A stretch of 64,000 nucleotides of DNA from Chitinivorax sp. B (GCF_005503445.1 NZ_SCOH01000030.1:1-64000); one strand, 5' to 3'. Positions 43,004-53,379 are shown, counted from the stretch's first letter. The notes: generated from the letters alone by a model not told the origin. Translations and numbers: made by a program.

Positions 43004-43408
43004 ATGAGTAAATCAAATGACGGGCAGCACGATGGGAAGGTCCGGATCGACAAATGGCTTTGGGCTGCGCGTTTCTACAAAACACGCAGTCTGGCTACAG
43101 AGGCGGTTGATTTAGGGAGAGTGCTGATCAACGATGATCGTATCAAGCCTGCCCGTATTATCAAGCTGGGGGATACCGTACAGCTGCGTCGTGGTGATGA
43201 TACGGCTACAGTCATGGTCAAGGGAGTGAGTGAGAGCCGCGGACCCGCGCCGATGGCACAACTGCTGTATGAAGAAACTGCGGAAAGCCTGGCAGCCCGG
43301 GTTGAACGCAAGGAGCAGGCAAAACTTCTAACCAGTGACGGATTTCAGGGCAAAGGGCGCCCAACTAAGCGCGACCGGCGTCAGCTGATGCGATTTGAAG
43401 GCAATTGA
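43004..43408 (+). CDS. hslR: Ribosome-associated heat shock protein Hsp15 (S4 domain)
   Basis: 134 residues. An S4 RNA-binding domain covers about 13-75 (VRIDKWLWAARFYKTRSLA, then GRVLINDDRIKPARIIKLGD). A basic tail ends GRPTKRDRRQLMRFEG, typical of Hsp15. It binds stalled 50S subunits carrying nascent chains. The ATG at 43004 fits the family; the upstream in-frame extension is not conserved-looking. Confidence 0.9.
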   Translation: MSKSNDGQHDGKVRIDKWLWAARFYKTRSLATEAVDLGRVLINDDRIKPARIIKLGDTVQLRRGDDTATVMVKGVSESRGPAPMAQLLYEETAESLAARVERKEQAKLLTSDGFQGKGRPTKRDRRQLMRFEGN

Positions 43409-43589
43409 CCGTTTGGATTGTTGAGTGGCGGTAGCGGATCGCCTTTTCAGTAGCGCCCATTTCAGCTAGCATTCGCAACATACTCGGGATCTGTACAGAC
43501 ATGATTCTCAGCCCTTGATGAATCGCCCTGCCGACACCATCTTTATGTATTGCCGACTAATCGGCACCCAATTTTCCAGTGAGGACACA

Positions 43590-43916
43590 ATGAGTGAACA
43601 CATCCACTATGTAACCGACGCAACATTCGAAGCCGAAGTGCTGCAATCCAGTACGCCGGTTCTGGTTGACTACTGGGCTGACTGGTGTGGTCCTTGCAAA
43701 ATGATTGCGCCGATTCTGGATGAGGTTGCACAGGAGTACGCTGGTCGCCTGAAAGTCGCAAAGCTTAACATCGACGAAAACCAGGCAACACCACCAAAGT
43801 ATGGCATTCGTGGTATCCCTACACTGATGATTTTCAAGAATGGCAATGTAGAAGCTACCAAAGTTGGTGCGTTAGCTAAATCGCAATTGACGGCGTTTAT
43901 TGACAGCACTATTTAA
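43590..43916 (+). CDS. trxA: Thioredoxin
   Basis: 108 residues, starting [17 protein letters not shown]. The active site [10 protein letters not shown] places the redox cysteines at 33 and 36, and the cis-proline is in [14 protein letters not shown]. It reduces cytoplasmic disulfides. As in many proteobacteria it lies directly upstream of rho. Confidence 0.96.
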   Translation: MSEHIHYVTDATFEAEVLQSSTPVLVDYWADWCGPCKMIAPILDEVAQEYAGRLKVAKLNIDENQATPPKYGIRGIPTLMIFKNGNVEATKVGALAKSQLTAFIDSTI

Positions 43917-44082
43917 ACAAGCTATCTTCAGCTCAGAATAAATCGTTAATTGAGCAGTTCCGAATCCGGGACCACCAGTCCAAGAGACTTGCAATCCCGG
44001 ATACCAGTTTTTCCTCGCATTCCTTAACCAGTTACCGATATTTCCCGCTAACCCTCCCTTTTTCCGTATTCACGGCGAAACC

Positions 44083-45339
44083 ATGCATTTATCTGACCTG
44101 AAGCACTTGCACGTCTCGCAGCTCGTTGAAATGGCTATTGCCAACGAGATCGATGGCGCCAACCGCCTGCGTAAGCAGGATTTGATTTTTGCCTTGCTCA
44201 AGAATCAGGCCAAAAAAGGCGAAAGCATTTTTGGCGAAGGAACGCTCGAGGTGCTGCCTGACGGCTTCGGCTTCCTGCGTTCGCCTGATACCTCCTATTT
44301 GGCAGGGCCTGACGATATTTATGTCAGTCCTTCGCAGATTCGGCGATTCAATCTGCACACCGGAGACTCGATAGATGGTGAGATCCGTACGCCGAAAGAG
44401 GGGGAGCGTTATTTCGCACTGGTCAAGGTTGACAAAGTCAATGACGAGCCACCCGAGAACTCCAAACACAAAATCCTGTTTGAGAACCTGACGCCGCTAT
44501 TTCCGACACAGCCACTCAAGCTTGAACGCCCGATTTTGGGGGAGGAAAACAACACTGGTCGTGTCATCGACATGATTGCGCCTATTGGTAAAGGCCAGCG
44601 TGCCTTACTGGTGGCGCCACCCAAGTCGGGCAAGACGGTAATGTTGCAGCATATTGCACATTCCATTGCGCAAAATCATCCAGAAGTTTATTTGATTGTT
44701 CTTTTGATTGATGAGCGCCCGGAAGAAGTGACTGAGATGCAACGCTCTGTAAAGGGTGAGGTTGTCAGTTCTACTTTTGATGAGCCAGCTGCACGACATG
44801 TTCAGGTCGCCGAAATGGTGATCGAAAAAGCCAAGCGCTTGGTCGAGCATAAGAAGGATGTGGTCATTTTGCTGGATTCCATCACTCGACTGGCGCGCGC
44901 CTATAACACGGTTGTGCCGGCATCCGGCAAAGTGTTGACCGGTGGTGTGGACGCGAATGCATTGCAGCGGCCAAAGCGTTTCTTTGGCGCTGCTCGCAAC
45001 ATCGAAGAAGGCGGTTCGTTGACTATCATCGCCACAGCGTTGATTGATACCGGTTCTCGCATGGATGATGTGATCTATGAAGAGTTCAAGGGGACCGGCA
45101 ATATGGAGATCCACTTGGATCGTCGAATGGCAGAAAAGCGAATCTATCCTGCCATCAACGTCAATCGTTCTGGTACTCGCCGTGAAGAATTGCTAATTCC
45201 ACAGGATCAACTCCAGAAAATCTGGATACTGCGTAAATTGTTGTATCCGATGGATGATCTGGAGGCGATGGAGTTTCTGCAAGACAAGATCAGAGGGACG
45301 AAGAATAACGGCGACTTTTTTGACTCCATGCGTCGCTGA
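44083..45339 (+). CDS. rho: Transcription termination factor Rho
   Basis: 418 residues. The N-terminal helical and OB-fold RNA-binding domains ([18 protein letters not shown] and [22 protein letters not shown]) precede the RecA-like ATPase with P-loop APPKSGKT (about 178-185), [13 protein letters not shown] and the C-terminal secondary RNA site. It is a hexameric RNA translocase. The 166-base leader after trxA has no visible terminator; autoregulation there is common in the family. Confidence 0.97.
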   Translation: MHLSDLKHLHVSQLVEMAIANEIDGANRLRKQDLIFALLKNQAKKGESIFGEGTLEVLPDGFGFLRSPDTSYLAGPDDIYVSPSQIRRFNLHTGDSIDGEIRTPKEGERYFALVKVDKVNDEPPENSKHKILFENLTPLFPTQPLKLERPILGEENNTGRVIDMIAPIGKGQRALLVAPPKSGKTVMLQHIAHSIAQNHPEVYLIVLLIDERPEEVTEMQRSVKGEVVSSTFDEPAARHVQVAEMVIEKAKRLVEHKKDVVILLDSITRLARAYNTVVPASGKVLTGGVDANALQRPKRFFGAARNIEEGGSLTIIATALIDTGSRMDDVIYEEFKGTGNMEIHLDRRMAEKRIYPAINVNRSGTRREELLIPQDQLQKIWILRKLLYPMDDLEAMEFLQDKIRGTKNNGDFFDSMRR

Positions 45340-45481
45340 TCTGTAGCGCATCTTTCTCGCACAAGCTTGTTTCGACAGCCTTTTGCGGTTAATGCTTGCC
45401 AAACATAGATGTGTCGCGGATAATGCCGCGTTTTAAAGTAGCCTAGGCAAAACCCCTGGGCCCGATACCGAGGACTGAATT

Positions 45482-45694
45482 ATGAAACAAGGCATCCACC
45501 CCGAATATGCTGAAATTACAGTTACCTGCTCTTGTGGTAACGTATTTCAAACTGCTTCGACCATGAAAAAGAATCTGCACGTGGAAGTATGTTCCGAGTG
45601 TCACCCGTTCTACACTGGTAAGCAGAAGATTGTTGATACCGCAGGTCGTATCGATAAGTTCAAGCAAAAGTACAGCATGCTGGGCCGCAAGTAA
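45482..45694 (+). CDS. rpmE: 50S ribosomal protein L31 (zinc-binding type)
   Basis: 70 residues. Cys16, Cys18, Cys37 and Cys40 (TCSCGN and VCSECHPF) mark the C+ zinc-binding form of L31. [16 protein letters not shown] is the standard C-terminal part. A strong terminator follows 16 bases after the stop. Confidence 0.97.
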   Translation: MKQGIHPEYAEITVTCSCGNVFQTASTMKKNLHVEVCSECHPFYTGKQKIVDTAGRIDKFKQKYSMLGRK

Positions 45695-45710
45695 TCGCGT
45701 TTCCGCATCC

Positions 45711-45742
45711 TGCAAAAAGGCAGCTTTGGCTGCCTTTTTGCA
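45711..45742. terminator. Intrinsic terminator after rpmE
   Basis: A 14-bp perfect stem, TGCAAAAAGGCAGC (45711-45724) with its complement at 45729-45742, over a TTTG loop, with the T-run inside the right arm. Confidence 0.9.
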
Positions 45743-45807
45743 TTCTACAGCCCGTTTGTGCAGCTTGTGGACTGCTATAATCGCGCCAAATCAAAGTTGA
45801 CAACCAC

Positions 45808-47466
45808 ATGCTGACCTACACTCCAACTGCCAACACGCTATCACCTAAAACTGATGAACGTCCATGGGCGCTGTTTCTATTGTGCCTTATATGGCTTGCA
45901 CCTGGCATTCTTGGACACCATCCATGGAAACCCGATGAGCCGCATACCATCGGGATCATTCATGCCATGCAGAGTCAAGGGCAGTGGCTGGTCCCGCATT
46001 TGGCGGGTATGCCTGCCTGGCAAGATGGCCCGTTGTATTTTCAACTGGTGGCCATTCTGTCATCGCGGTTGAGTGATCTGATGCCGATGCATGATGTGGC
46101 CAGGTTGTTGTCTGCTATTTTCGTGGCATTGGCACTGACTTTTTGTGGGGGGATTGGCCGCGAATTAGTTGGGCGCCGATATGGCCGTGTCGTCGTGATT
46201 CTGATGATTGGTTGCCTGGGGTTGATTGTTCTGGGGCATACTGCCATTTCCGGTGCTGCGACGATGGCAGGTTACTCCGCAGCATTCTATGGCATGGTGC
46301 TATTCAAACGTATCCCGGTTTTTGCTGGTTTATCGTTGGGCGTAGGTATTGTCTTGGCGACGAATACGTCGTCGTTTTACGACGCCATGGTGATCCTGCT
46401 TATTGCCTTGGGTTTACCCGCATTATTTGGTTACTGGCGTGATACTTTGTATGCCAAAACGGGGGGCATTGCTGCCATTGTGGCACTACCTGGTTTGCTG
46501 GTATGGCCTGTCATGCTCTACGATCAAAATCCAGATTTATTTGCTGCATGGTGGCATGGCAACGCCTTGGCGAGATTGCATGGATGGATTGTCGATGTGC
46601 AATCGAGCGATTTCAGTTTTTATATACGGACTTTGCCTTGGTTTACGTGGCCAGCCTTGCCCATCGCCATATGGGCAGTATGGGATGGGCGATTGACAGG
46701 ATATCAGCGGCCTGCTGTGCAGTTTTCACTGCTGGCGGTGACTATCATGTCCTTGGGATTACTGACATCACCACTGGTTCAGGACGACTATCTACTGCCG
46801 TTGTTGATGCCGATCTGTGTATTGGCCTCAACGGCCGTTGACCGACTACGACGTGGTGCGGCGGCGGCGTTGAACTGGTTTGGTGTGATGACTTTTGGTA
46901 TGTTGGGTCTATATATCTGGTTGGGTTGGACTGCCTATATGACAGGTATTCCACCTCAGCTTGCGCGTCGTGCAGATAAGGTGATTCCAGGTTTCATTCA
47001 AGCATTTTCGATTTGGGATCTACTGATTGGTTTGTTGTTGACCTTTGCATGGGTCTGGGCGGTTTCCAGACGTCGCCAGATGGGTCGCCAGGCGTTGAGT
47101 AGCTGGGCGAGTGGGGTGGCATTTTGCTGGAGTCTGCTGATGTTGCTGTGGTTGCCTGGGATCGATTGGGTGAAGGGATATCAGCAACCGGTGGCGGTGT
47201 TGAAAAAGGCATTGCCTGTTAAATATCAATGTATTGCAGCGGCGGGTATGTCTGCGGATGTTGCCAGTCTGTTCGATTATCATGGAGGACTGGGTTTGAA
47301 GCTGAACCCTGACAAACCCTGCGACTTGTTACTGGTAATGGGCACTCGGGAAGAGGTCCTGCCTGCCGGGAACTGGCGTAAATTGTGGGAGGGCGCTCGC
47401 CCTGGTGACAACCGTGAGCGTTTCAGGCTGTATCAACAGTTTGACCCGCCAAGTATTCGTTTATGA
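45808..47466 (+). CDS. ArnT/PMT-like membrane glycosyltransferase
   Basis: 552 residues with about 11-12 membrane helices. The first periplasmic loop carries HHPWKPDEPHTIGI, matching the acidic DE catalytic position of GT-C fold enzymes, followed by GMPAWQDGPLYFQL, the ArnT/PMT_2 pattern. Such proteins move a sugar from undecaprenyl phosphate to lipid A, glycans or proteins in the periplasm. The donor and acceptor are unknown; no arn genes lie nearby. Its stop overlaps the mobA start (ATGA). Confidence 0.82.
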   Translation: MLTYTPTANTLSPKTDERPWALFLLCLIWLAPGILGHHPWKPDEPHTIGIIHAMQSQGQWLVPHLAGMPAWQDGPLYFQLVAILSSRLSDLMPMHDVARLLSAIFVALALTFCGGIGRELVGRRYGRVVVILMIGCLGLIVLGHTAISGAATMAGYSAAFYGMVLFKRIPVFAGLSLGVGIVLATNTSSFYDAMVILLIALGLPALFGYWRDTLYAKTGGIAAIVALPGLLVWPVMLYDQNPDLFAAWWHGNALARLHGWIVDVQSSDFSFYIRTLPWFTWPALPIAIWAVWDGRLTGYQRPAVQFSLLAVTIMSLGLLTSPLVQDDYLLPLLMPICVLASTAVDRLRRGAAAALNWFGVMTFGMLGLYIWLGWTAYMTGIPPQLARRADKVIPGFIQAFSIWDLLIGLLLTFAWVWAVSRRRQMGRQALSSWASGVAFCWSLLMLLWLPGIDWVKGYQQPVAVLKKALPVKYQCIAAAGMSADVASLFDYHGGLGLKLNPDKPCDLLLVMGTREEVLPAGNWRKLWEGARPGDNRERFRLYQQFDPPSIRL

Positions 47467-48053
47467 TCCGTTGTGATACCACTGCTTTGATTCTGGCTGG
47501 GGGTCGTGCCCAACGAATGGCGGGGAGAGACAAAGGCTTGGTTGAGCTGAACGGTGTGCCGCTGGTTCAATGGGTGGTAGCTGCGATTCGACAGCAAGTC
47601 GGTGACATTCTGATCAGCGCAAACCGTTCTCTTGACCACTATCAAGCGCTGGGCTTTCAGGTTGTACAAGACCTGCAAACAGATTTTCCGGGGCCATTGG
47701 CTGGCGTACTGGCTGGTTTTGATGTGTTGACTACAGGAGAATTACTGGTTGTACCGTGTGATGTGCCATTGCTGCCACGTGATTTGGTCATGCACATGCG
47801 AGCCAAGTTGGTGGGGCAGGTTGAACTAGTGATCGCAGCCGATCCTCATCGCATTCATCCCGCCATTTTCCTTTGTCGAGCTTCGGTCAGAGATAGTCTG
47901 CGTGAATTCGTCTCTACCGGTAGGCGTCAGGTGCGTGCCTGGCAGTCCGAATTAAACACCAATGTGTGTTATTTTGATGACCCAGTGTGCTTTACCAACT
48001 TGAATGCAATGGATCAGGTGGATGCACTGGCAGCTTTGCTAAATGGACAGTAA
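47463..48053 (+). CDS. mobA: Molybdenum cofactor guanylyltransferase
   Basis: 196 residues. The nucleotidyltransferase signature LILAGGRAQRMAGRDKG lies at about residues 9-25, with VPCDVPLLPRDLV carrying the metal-binding aspartate. It joins GMP to molybdopterin to form the bis-MGD cofactor. The gene is coupled to the upstream transferase by a four-base overlap, although the functions seem unrelated. Confidence 0.92.
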   Translation: MIRCDTTALILAGGRAQRMAGRDKGLVELNGVPLVQWVVAAIRQQVGDILISANRSLDHYQALGFQVVQDLQTDFPGPLAGVLAGFDVLTTGELLVVPCDVPLLPRDLVMHMRAKLVGQVELVIAADPHRIHPAIFLCRASVRDSLREFVSTGRRQVRAWQSELNTNVCYFDDPVCFTNLNAMDQVDALAALLNGQ

Positions 48054-48359
48054 TTGGCATTGATGGCCGTTGACATTGCTTGCCATCACATCCACTTGCT
48101 CTAGAATGGCAAATACCCGGTGGGGGAGTTGTTCTTTGGTGGCTGTTTCGCAATAAACCAATGCCAGCATTGGCCCGCCATGACGACATCACTACCTAAC
48201 GATTGCAACGCTGTAGCGCTCTGCTGGCGCATGCCACGGAACAGTGGCAAACAGGGTGGATGAAATGACCTGGGGCTGACTATCAAGGGCCTTTGCCGAA
48301 GGTTAAGATGGTGGATTCGTCTATGTTGTGGGGGCGGATCATTCGTTTCAAATACGCAC
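48054..48359. other. Intergenic between convergent mobA and histidine kinase gene
   Basis: About 306 bases. No gene is supported. A short palindrome, CCAATGC-CA-GCATTGG, lies at 48158-48173. No T-rich terminator hairpin was seen. Confidence 0.45.
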
Positions 48360-50243
48360 TCAGGCTTCTTCTGGTGGGGATACTGCGTCTTCGTTGCCAG
48401 TTTTGGGGCTGGCTTGTAGCGTGAAAAAGAAGGTGGCGCCTTTGCCTGGTTCTGCCTCTGCCCAGATTTCTCCACGATGGCGATGAATGATGCGTTGCGC
48501 TGTGGCTAAACCGACGCCAATCCCTTCGAACTCCTGAACCGTGTGCAGGCGCTGGAAAGCACCAAACAGCTTGCCAGCCAATGCCATGTCAAACCCAACC
48601 CCATTATCCCTGACGAAGTAAACACGGCGCCCCTCAGCATCTTTGACGCCGAACTCGATGCTGGGTTGCTCCGCTTTGCTGGTGAACTTCCACGCATTCG
48701 ACAGCAGGTTGTACATGGCAGAGCGCAACAACTTGCCGTCTGCATGTACATAGATTTCCGGCGCAATGGCGATCTCCACTTTGCGATCCGGCTCGTTTGC
48801 CTGTAGTTCTTCCAGAATGGACTGCATCAGTAAACTCAGGCTCAACATTTCCAGATGCATCTCACTGCGTGCCAATCGTGCCAGATTCAACAGCGTATCA
48901 ATCAACTCCCCCATCCGTTGAGTAGCACGACGCATTCGATGTACATAGTCACGGCCCTGTTCGTCCAGCTTGTCACCATAGTCTTCAAGCAGGGCTTGGC
49001 CAAATCCATCTACAGTCCGCAGTGGCGCCCGTAAGTCGTGTGATACGGAATAGCTGAATGCTTGCAGCTCATTGTTGGCAGACGCTAATGCGGCTGTACG
49101 AGCTTCAACCAGTTCCTCCAGGTGTTCTCGATAATGCACCAATTGTTCTTCAACCTTCTTGCGGGCGCCAATATCGATTAAATAACCCTGCAGATATTTC
49201 TCGCCACTCTTATCTGTCAACACCGAGGCAACTAGCGATACCCAGACATTATGTCCATCTGCGGCCAGCAACCGGCACTCAAATTCTCTGTCACTTTGTT
49301 CTGGCGAGGTTTCGCCGAAAATTTGATAGGCGAAATGACGATCATCAGGATGCAGATAACTGGTCAGGAAGCCTTCCTGATACCACATTGATAATGGATA
49401 CCCCAAAAGAGACTCGGCTTGTGGCCCAACATAGCTGAAGCGCCAAGAGCCAGATTGTGCCTCCCACGGGATGACCTTTGTCGATTCGACCAGTCGGCGA
49501 TAGCGTTCTTCACTTATCCGCAATTGGTTTTCAACCTGCTTGCGAACCATGATGTCAGCTTCCAGCGCCTGATTCTTACTTTCCAATTCGGTAAACAGGG
49601 TTTGCAGCGATTGGCGAGTGGTTTCCAAGCTGCGCCCCAAGGCGCCAAACTCATCCTTCCGTTCCCATATGAATGGTTGTTCCAGCTCACGCTGTGCCAA
49701 TTTACGTGAGTCGGTCATCAGTCGTCGCAATGGCTCCAGTACTCGTAATTGCATCAAGATCAGTATCAGTGCAAGGCTGACCAGCAATTGGCCCGCCACT
49801 GTCAGCAGGAACTTGTTGCGATCATCGCGTAGTGCGGCCTCAAGCTGACCGCTGTCAACTTCGACAGTGACGACACCAATCTCACTGCCTTGATAGACCA
49901 CGGTTTTACGCAAGGGGGGGATCAAAATCTGGCCACGCCGCCGTTCCGGACGCTCTGCTTGCAGGAACGTGCCTAGGGCCGGATCGGTGACCAGTACCCT
50001 GACTACACGCTCATCATCCATGATCGAATTGAGTAGTGGCATGCCGGCATCAGCGCTCAGGTTCCAAAGCGGCTCCTGCATGCCGAGTACCAGGATCTCA
50101 GTCAGCCGGGCATGATCTTTCTTCAACTGCTCGATCAACGCAGTGCGCTGCCCTTGCAAGGTGATGAAGCTGATGATTGCAGACGGGATCAGAAGCCCGA
50201 CGATAACAGCCAAGACAATGGCACGTCGCACCGTCATACTCAT
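48360..50243 (-). CDS. Membrane sensor histidine kinase with HAMP and PAS
   Basis: 627 residues. A first membrane helix (about 5-27), a periplasmic domain of ~125 residues and a second helix (about 155-175) are followed by a HAMP-like linker (PLRRLMTDSRKLAQRELEQP) and a coiled region. A PAS/PAC module follows (about 260-380). HisKA has the phospho-accepting His near 403 in YSVSHDLRAPLR, and HATPase has NLLSNAWKFT, DNGVGFDM and GIGVGLATAQRI. The layout resembles phytochrome-like/CheY-partner kinases. No response regulator is adjacent. The ATG at 50243 starts just before the first helix. Confidence 0.88.
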   Translation of the reverse strand: MSMTVRRAIVLAVIVGLLIPSAIISFITLQGQRTALIEQLKKDHARLTEILVLGMQEPLWNLSADAGMPLLNSIMDDERVVRVLVTDPALGTFLQAERPERRRGQILIPPLRKTVVYQGSEIGVVTVEVDSGQLEAALRDDRNKFLLTVAGQLLVSLALILILMQLRVLEPLRRLMTDSRKLAQRELEQPFIWERKDEFGALGRSLETTRQSLQTLFTELESKNQALEADIMVRKQVENQLRISEERYRRLVESTKVIPWEAQSGSWRFSYVGPQAESLLGYPLSMWYQEGFLTSYLHPDDRHFAYQIFGETSPEQSDREFECRLLAADGHNVWVSLVASVLTDKSGEKYLQGYLIDIGARKKVEEQLVHYREHLEELVEARTAALASANNELQAFSYSVSHDLRAPLRTVDGFGQALLEDYGDKLDEQGRDYVHRMRRATQRMGELIDTLLNLARLARSEMHLEMLSLSLLMQSILEELQANEPDRKVEIAIAPEIYVHADGKLLRSAMYNLLSNAWKFTSKAEQPSIEFGVKDAEGRRVYFVRDNGVGFDMALAGKLFGAFQRLHTVQEFEGIGVGLATAQRIIHRHRGEIWAEAEPGKGATFFFTLQASPKTGNEDAVSPPEEA

Positions 50244-50834
50244 GTTTTGTCTCACTCCCCGGAAGCCAAACGACGGGCTTTCTCTATCCGTTTTTACAGA
50301 CAGGCGACCTACATGACCTGCAACCGGTTGGGTTGCACATGTGATGCCGACCCTGAGCACATTATAGACATCGAATACAACAAATCATGGGCGAACGCGA
50401 TTCGATTGGCGCCATCTGTGGGTGGAGACCGTGCCATGACTTGTCCATTTGCTTGACATAGTAAGCTGGTCTGGGGTTGGTACGCTATACCCAAAGCGCT
50501 TCAAATCGAGTTCTGGCGCCAATTTCATGAAAAACATGGGCTGACGGGCTGATTGTTGACCTTGCATTGCGGATTGAGGAGTACTACAACTACGCTCGGG
50601 CCTATTCCGTGTTGTCACGGGCGGTAAGACACTTAGGTCGCCCAGACCGGCTAAGCATTGATCTGCGTGATGACTGCCGGATGTAATGATCTACAAATTG
50701 AGGGTTTGACCCGATAGGGTTAGACCGGATTACAACGCACGCCAATCGGCCTTGATAATCAAATCAGGCCGACTGATTTGAAGCGGTAGTCGCAGCTTTC
50801 TCAAGAAACCAACGACATTCAGGAGAGACAAAAC
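50244..50834. other. Long intergenic region before phaB with possible coding debris
   Basis: No intact gene is supported. Between about 50465 and 50690 the plus strand reads plausible protein in two adjacent frames: one ending FWRQFHEKHGLTG then stop, the next continuing RIEEYYNYARAYSVLSRAV. This could be a frameshifted remnant, but I cannot name a family. Near 50708-50740 TTGACC followed after 18 bases by TTACAA may be the phaB promoter, and AGGAGAGACAAAAC gives phaB a good ribosome-binding site. Confidence 0.4.
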
Positions 50835-51572
50835 ATGGCACAGAAAATTGCACTCGTCACCGGCGGTATGGGCGGTATCGGGACGGCGATCTGCAAACGA
50901 CTGGCGAAGGCAGGCTATCAAGTGGCAACCACTTACTCTACTCCCGGCAAGCATGAGGGTTGGTTGCAGGACATGAAGGCTGAAGGTTTTGATGTATTTG
51001 CTGTGCAGTGCGACGTGACCAGTTTTGAATCTTGCCAGGCAGCTGTCGCACAAATCCGCGAGGTGCTAGGCCCTGTTAGCGTATTGGTCAACAATGCAGG
51101 TATTACTAAAGATGGTCGCTTCCAGAAAATGGACAAATCAGCCTGGGATGCAGTGATGGCCACCAACCTTGATAGTTTGTTCAATGTTACCAAGCAGGTC
51201 ATCGATGATATGTGCGAACAAGGGTTTGGCCGAATCATCAACGTTTCGTCCATTAACGGGCAGAAAGGTCAGTTTGGCCAAAGTAATTATTCTGCTGCCA
51301 AAGCTGGTATGCATGGGTTTACCATGGCATTGGCACAGGAGGTGGCAAAAAAAGGCGTAACCGTCAACACCATTTCCCCTGGTTACATCGCGACGGAAAT
51401 GGTTATGGCGGTTAAAGAGGAAATCCGGAATCAGATTATTGCCGGCATACCTGTCGGACGTTTGGGTAAACCAGAGGAAGTTGCTGCATTGATCAACTTC
51501 CTTGCTTCCGATGATGCAGCTTTCCTGACGGGCGCTAATATTGCGATGAATGGTGGCCAGCACATGTGCTGA
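50835..51572 (+). CDS. phaB: Acetoacetyl-CoA reductase (NADPH)
   Basis: 245 residues of the short-chain dehydrogenase family. The cofactor motif GGMGGIG is at 10-16, NNAG at 86-89 and the catalytic Tyr152 and Lys156 in NYSAAKAG. The sequence closely follows PhaB, which makes (R)-3-hydroxybutyryl-CoA for polyhydroxybutyrate. Other pha genes are not in the window. A strong terminator follows. Confidence 0.92.
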   Translation: MAQKIALVTGGMGGIGTAICKRLAKAGYQVATTYSTPGKHEGWLQDMKAEGFDVFAVQCDVTSFESCQAAVAQIREVLGPVSVLVNNAGITKDGRFQKMDKSAWDAVMATNLDSLFNVTKQVIDDMCEQGFGRIINVSSINGQKGQFGQSNYSAAKAGMHGFTMALAQEVAKKGVTVNTISPGYIATEMVMAVKEEIRNQIIAGIPVGRLGKPEEVAALINFLASDDAAFLTGANIAMNGGQHMC

Positions 51573-51588
51573 TTGTGGTTCCCATATC

Positions 51589-51627
51589 AAAAAACAACGC
51601 CCACCAAATCAGGTGGGCGTTGTTTTT
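51589..51627. terminator. Bidirectional terminator between phaB and SCP2 gene
   Basis: ACAACGCCCACC (51594-51605) pairs perfectly with GGTGGGCGTTGT (51612-51623) over a six-base loop. A-run on the left and T-run on the right allow termination in both directions. Confidence 0.93.
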
Positions 51628-51643
51628 GTACTATCCGTCAGAT

Positions 51644-51976
51644 TTATGCCAGTTTGGTAAACAACTGCATGAATGTCATCATTTCAGGCAGATTGGTGAT
51701 CTTGATCTTGCCCATCATGAATGCCATTTCTGGGCGCAGTTTGCCTAATTCGATATCTAGATAATCGCTGGCAGTCGCAGTGACTTTGCATTTTGCTTCG
51801 CCATTCAAGCCGGTTTCAACCTTACACACACCATCAACAACCGAAACGGTGTACAGACCACCACCGTCACCAGTCAGTTCAAAGTGAAAAACGCTGGACT
51901 TTCCGGCCGCATCTGCTGCCTTCAGACGCGCGGGTAAGCCTTGGAACAGTTCCTGGATATTGGACGGCAGTGACAT
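51644..51976 (-). CDS. SCP2 sterol-carrier-domain protein
   Basis: 110 residues beginning MSLPSNIQELFQGLPARL. It forms one SCP2 lipid-binding domain (VFHFELTGDGGGLYTV, then CKVTATASDYLDIELGKLRPEMAFMMGKIKI). Such proteins bind acyl chains or other lipids; the ligand here is unknown. GGAGAG lies seven bases before the ATG. It converges with phaB, and a role in lipid or PHB metabolism is only contextual. Confidence 0.85.
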   Translation of the reverse strand: MSLPSNIQELFQGLPARLKAADAAGKSSVFHFELTGDGGGLYTVSVVDGVCKVETGLNGEAKCKVTATASDYLDIELGKLRPEMAFMMGKIKITNLPEMMTFMQLFTKLA

Positions 51977-52098
51977 ACGACTCTCCTTCAAATAGCGGGT
52001 GACATGGGGTGCAGGGTGCGCCCCATTAAATTCAAACAAGTGTTTGATTGAATCAAATCATAGCCAAGCCTGCATGCCCCTGCAAGTGGTTCAACCAA

Positions 52099-53241
52099 TT
52101 ATTTCACGGCATCACTGCGAAACGGTTGCCGGTCGTTGAGATCATCGAGATAGATCGCAATTCCGTCTCGTTCTTGTTGTAGAAAATCAGCTACGGCATG
52201 GTTGAACTGTGGGCGCTTCAGCCAATGAAAAGAGCGGGTAGTCACAGGTAATAGACCGCGTGCCAATTTGTGCTCTCCTTGCGTCCCACCTTCAAAACGT
52301 GCCAGTTGTTGTCGAATACAGAAGGCGATCGGTTGGTAATAACACAGTTCGAAGTGTAGACAAGGGACATACTCCATTGCCCCCCAGTAGCGACCGAACA
52401 AAACATCTTGACCTCGCAGGCACCAAGATGAGGCAATCCGCTGCTGATGTCGATATGCAACAAACATGACAGATTGCGATGGCATGCTGTCATGGATGGA
52501 TTCGAAGAATTTGTGACCAAGATAAGGGGCAGAACGGTGCATGTGATAAGTATGGGTGTAACAGCGATGGAAAAATGCCCAATCGGCAGTGCTGATATCC
52601 TCGCCTTGCAGGCATTCAATGTAGTCGATGTCAGCAAGTGCTCTTTTACGATCCTGATGAATCTTTTTGCGTTTGTCGTGCGACATGCAGGCAAGAAAAT
52701 CATCAAAATCGGCATAAGCACGGTTGTGCCAGTGGAATTGAATGCCATCCCGTTGCAGCCCTTGGTAGTGCTGGCATATTGGCGAGGCATAGTCATCTGG
52801 AAACAGCACATGTAGTGATGATAGCTGCTCATCCTCCTCCAGCAGCTTCAATGCTGTTTCCAGTAAATGCTGTCGATCTACTTGTGTCGTTGCGAGCAAA
52901 CGAGGCCCTGCAATTGGGGTAAATGGTATGGCCGACAGTAGCTTGGGGTAGTAATGTAGGCCGTGGCGTTCATAGGCATCGGCCCATGCCCAGTCAAACA
53001 CATACTCCCCATAACTGTGCGTCTTGATGTAAAGCGGCATTGCCCCTACCAGTATGCCAGACCGCCATAGGCTTGGATAAACAGGGTGCCAACCTGTATC
53101 GGGAGAGGCTGCACCGGATTTGTGCATAGCCTGTAGAAACGCATGGCACAATGCTGGATGTGATCCGACCAAGGTGTCCCACTGGTCGGCGGTAACATCG
53201 TTCAAGGACTCGAGAATGCGTACTTCTGTATTGTTGGACAT
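52099..53241 (-). CDS. FemAB/GNAT-like acyltransferase (PF04339 type)
   Basis: 380 residues, soluble. The sequence matches the family of predicted GNAT-fold, FemAB-related proteins: WDTLVGSHPALCHAFLQAM, EYVFDWAWADAYERHGLHYYPKLLSAIPFTP, HWHNRAYADFDDFLACMSHDKRKKI and HFELCYYQPIAFCI. No member is well characterised to my knowledge; peptidoglycan- or amino-acid-acylating roles are suggested by fold only. It diverges from nadE. Confidence 0.82.
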   Translation of the reverse strand: MSNNTEVRILESLNDVTADQWDTLVGSHPALCHAFLQAMHKSGAASPDTGWHPVYPSLWRSGILVGAMPLYIKTHSYGEYVFDWAWADAYERHGLHYYPKLLSAIPFTPIAGPRLLATTQVDRQHLLETALKLLEEDEQLSSLHVLFPDDYASPICQHYQGLQRDGIQFHWHNRAYADFDDFLACMSHDKRKKIHQDRKRALADIDYIECLQGEDISTADWAFFHRCYTHTYHMHRSAPYLGHKFFESIHDSMPSQSVMFVAYRHQQRIASSWCLRGQDVLFGRYWGAMEYVPCLHFELCYYQPIAFCIRQQLARFEGGTQGEHKLARGLLPVTTRSFHWLKRPQFNHAVADFLQQERDGIAIYLDDLNDRQPFRSDAVK

Positions 53242-53379
53242 GGTGGGGCGCTGCTTTCGGCATGAAATTTGCTGTGAGCGTGGCTGACAAGCCCGTCAAA
53301 TATGTACGTTCGCGTAAAACCACTCGCGGACTTGCCTTCCGGCGATATAATCGCGGTATATCGAGCACACGACAACTAT

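Noticed and set aside
48158-48173. Palindrome CCAATGC-CA-GCATTGG
   Set aside because: Too short and without T-run or adjacent promoter between two convergent genes; probably chance.
50385-50618. Minus-strand ORF of 77 codons before phaB
   Set aside because: No ribosome-binding site, no domain, composition rich in Arg/Ser/Thr typical of random frames.
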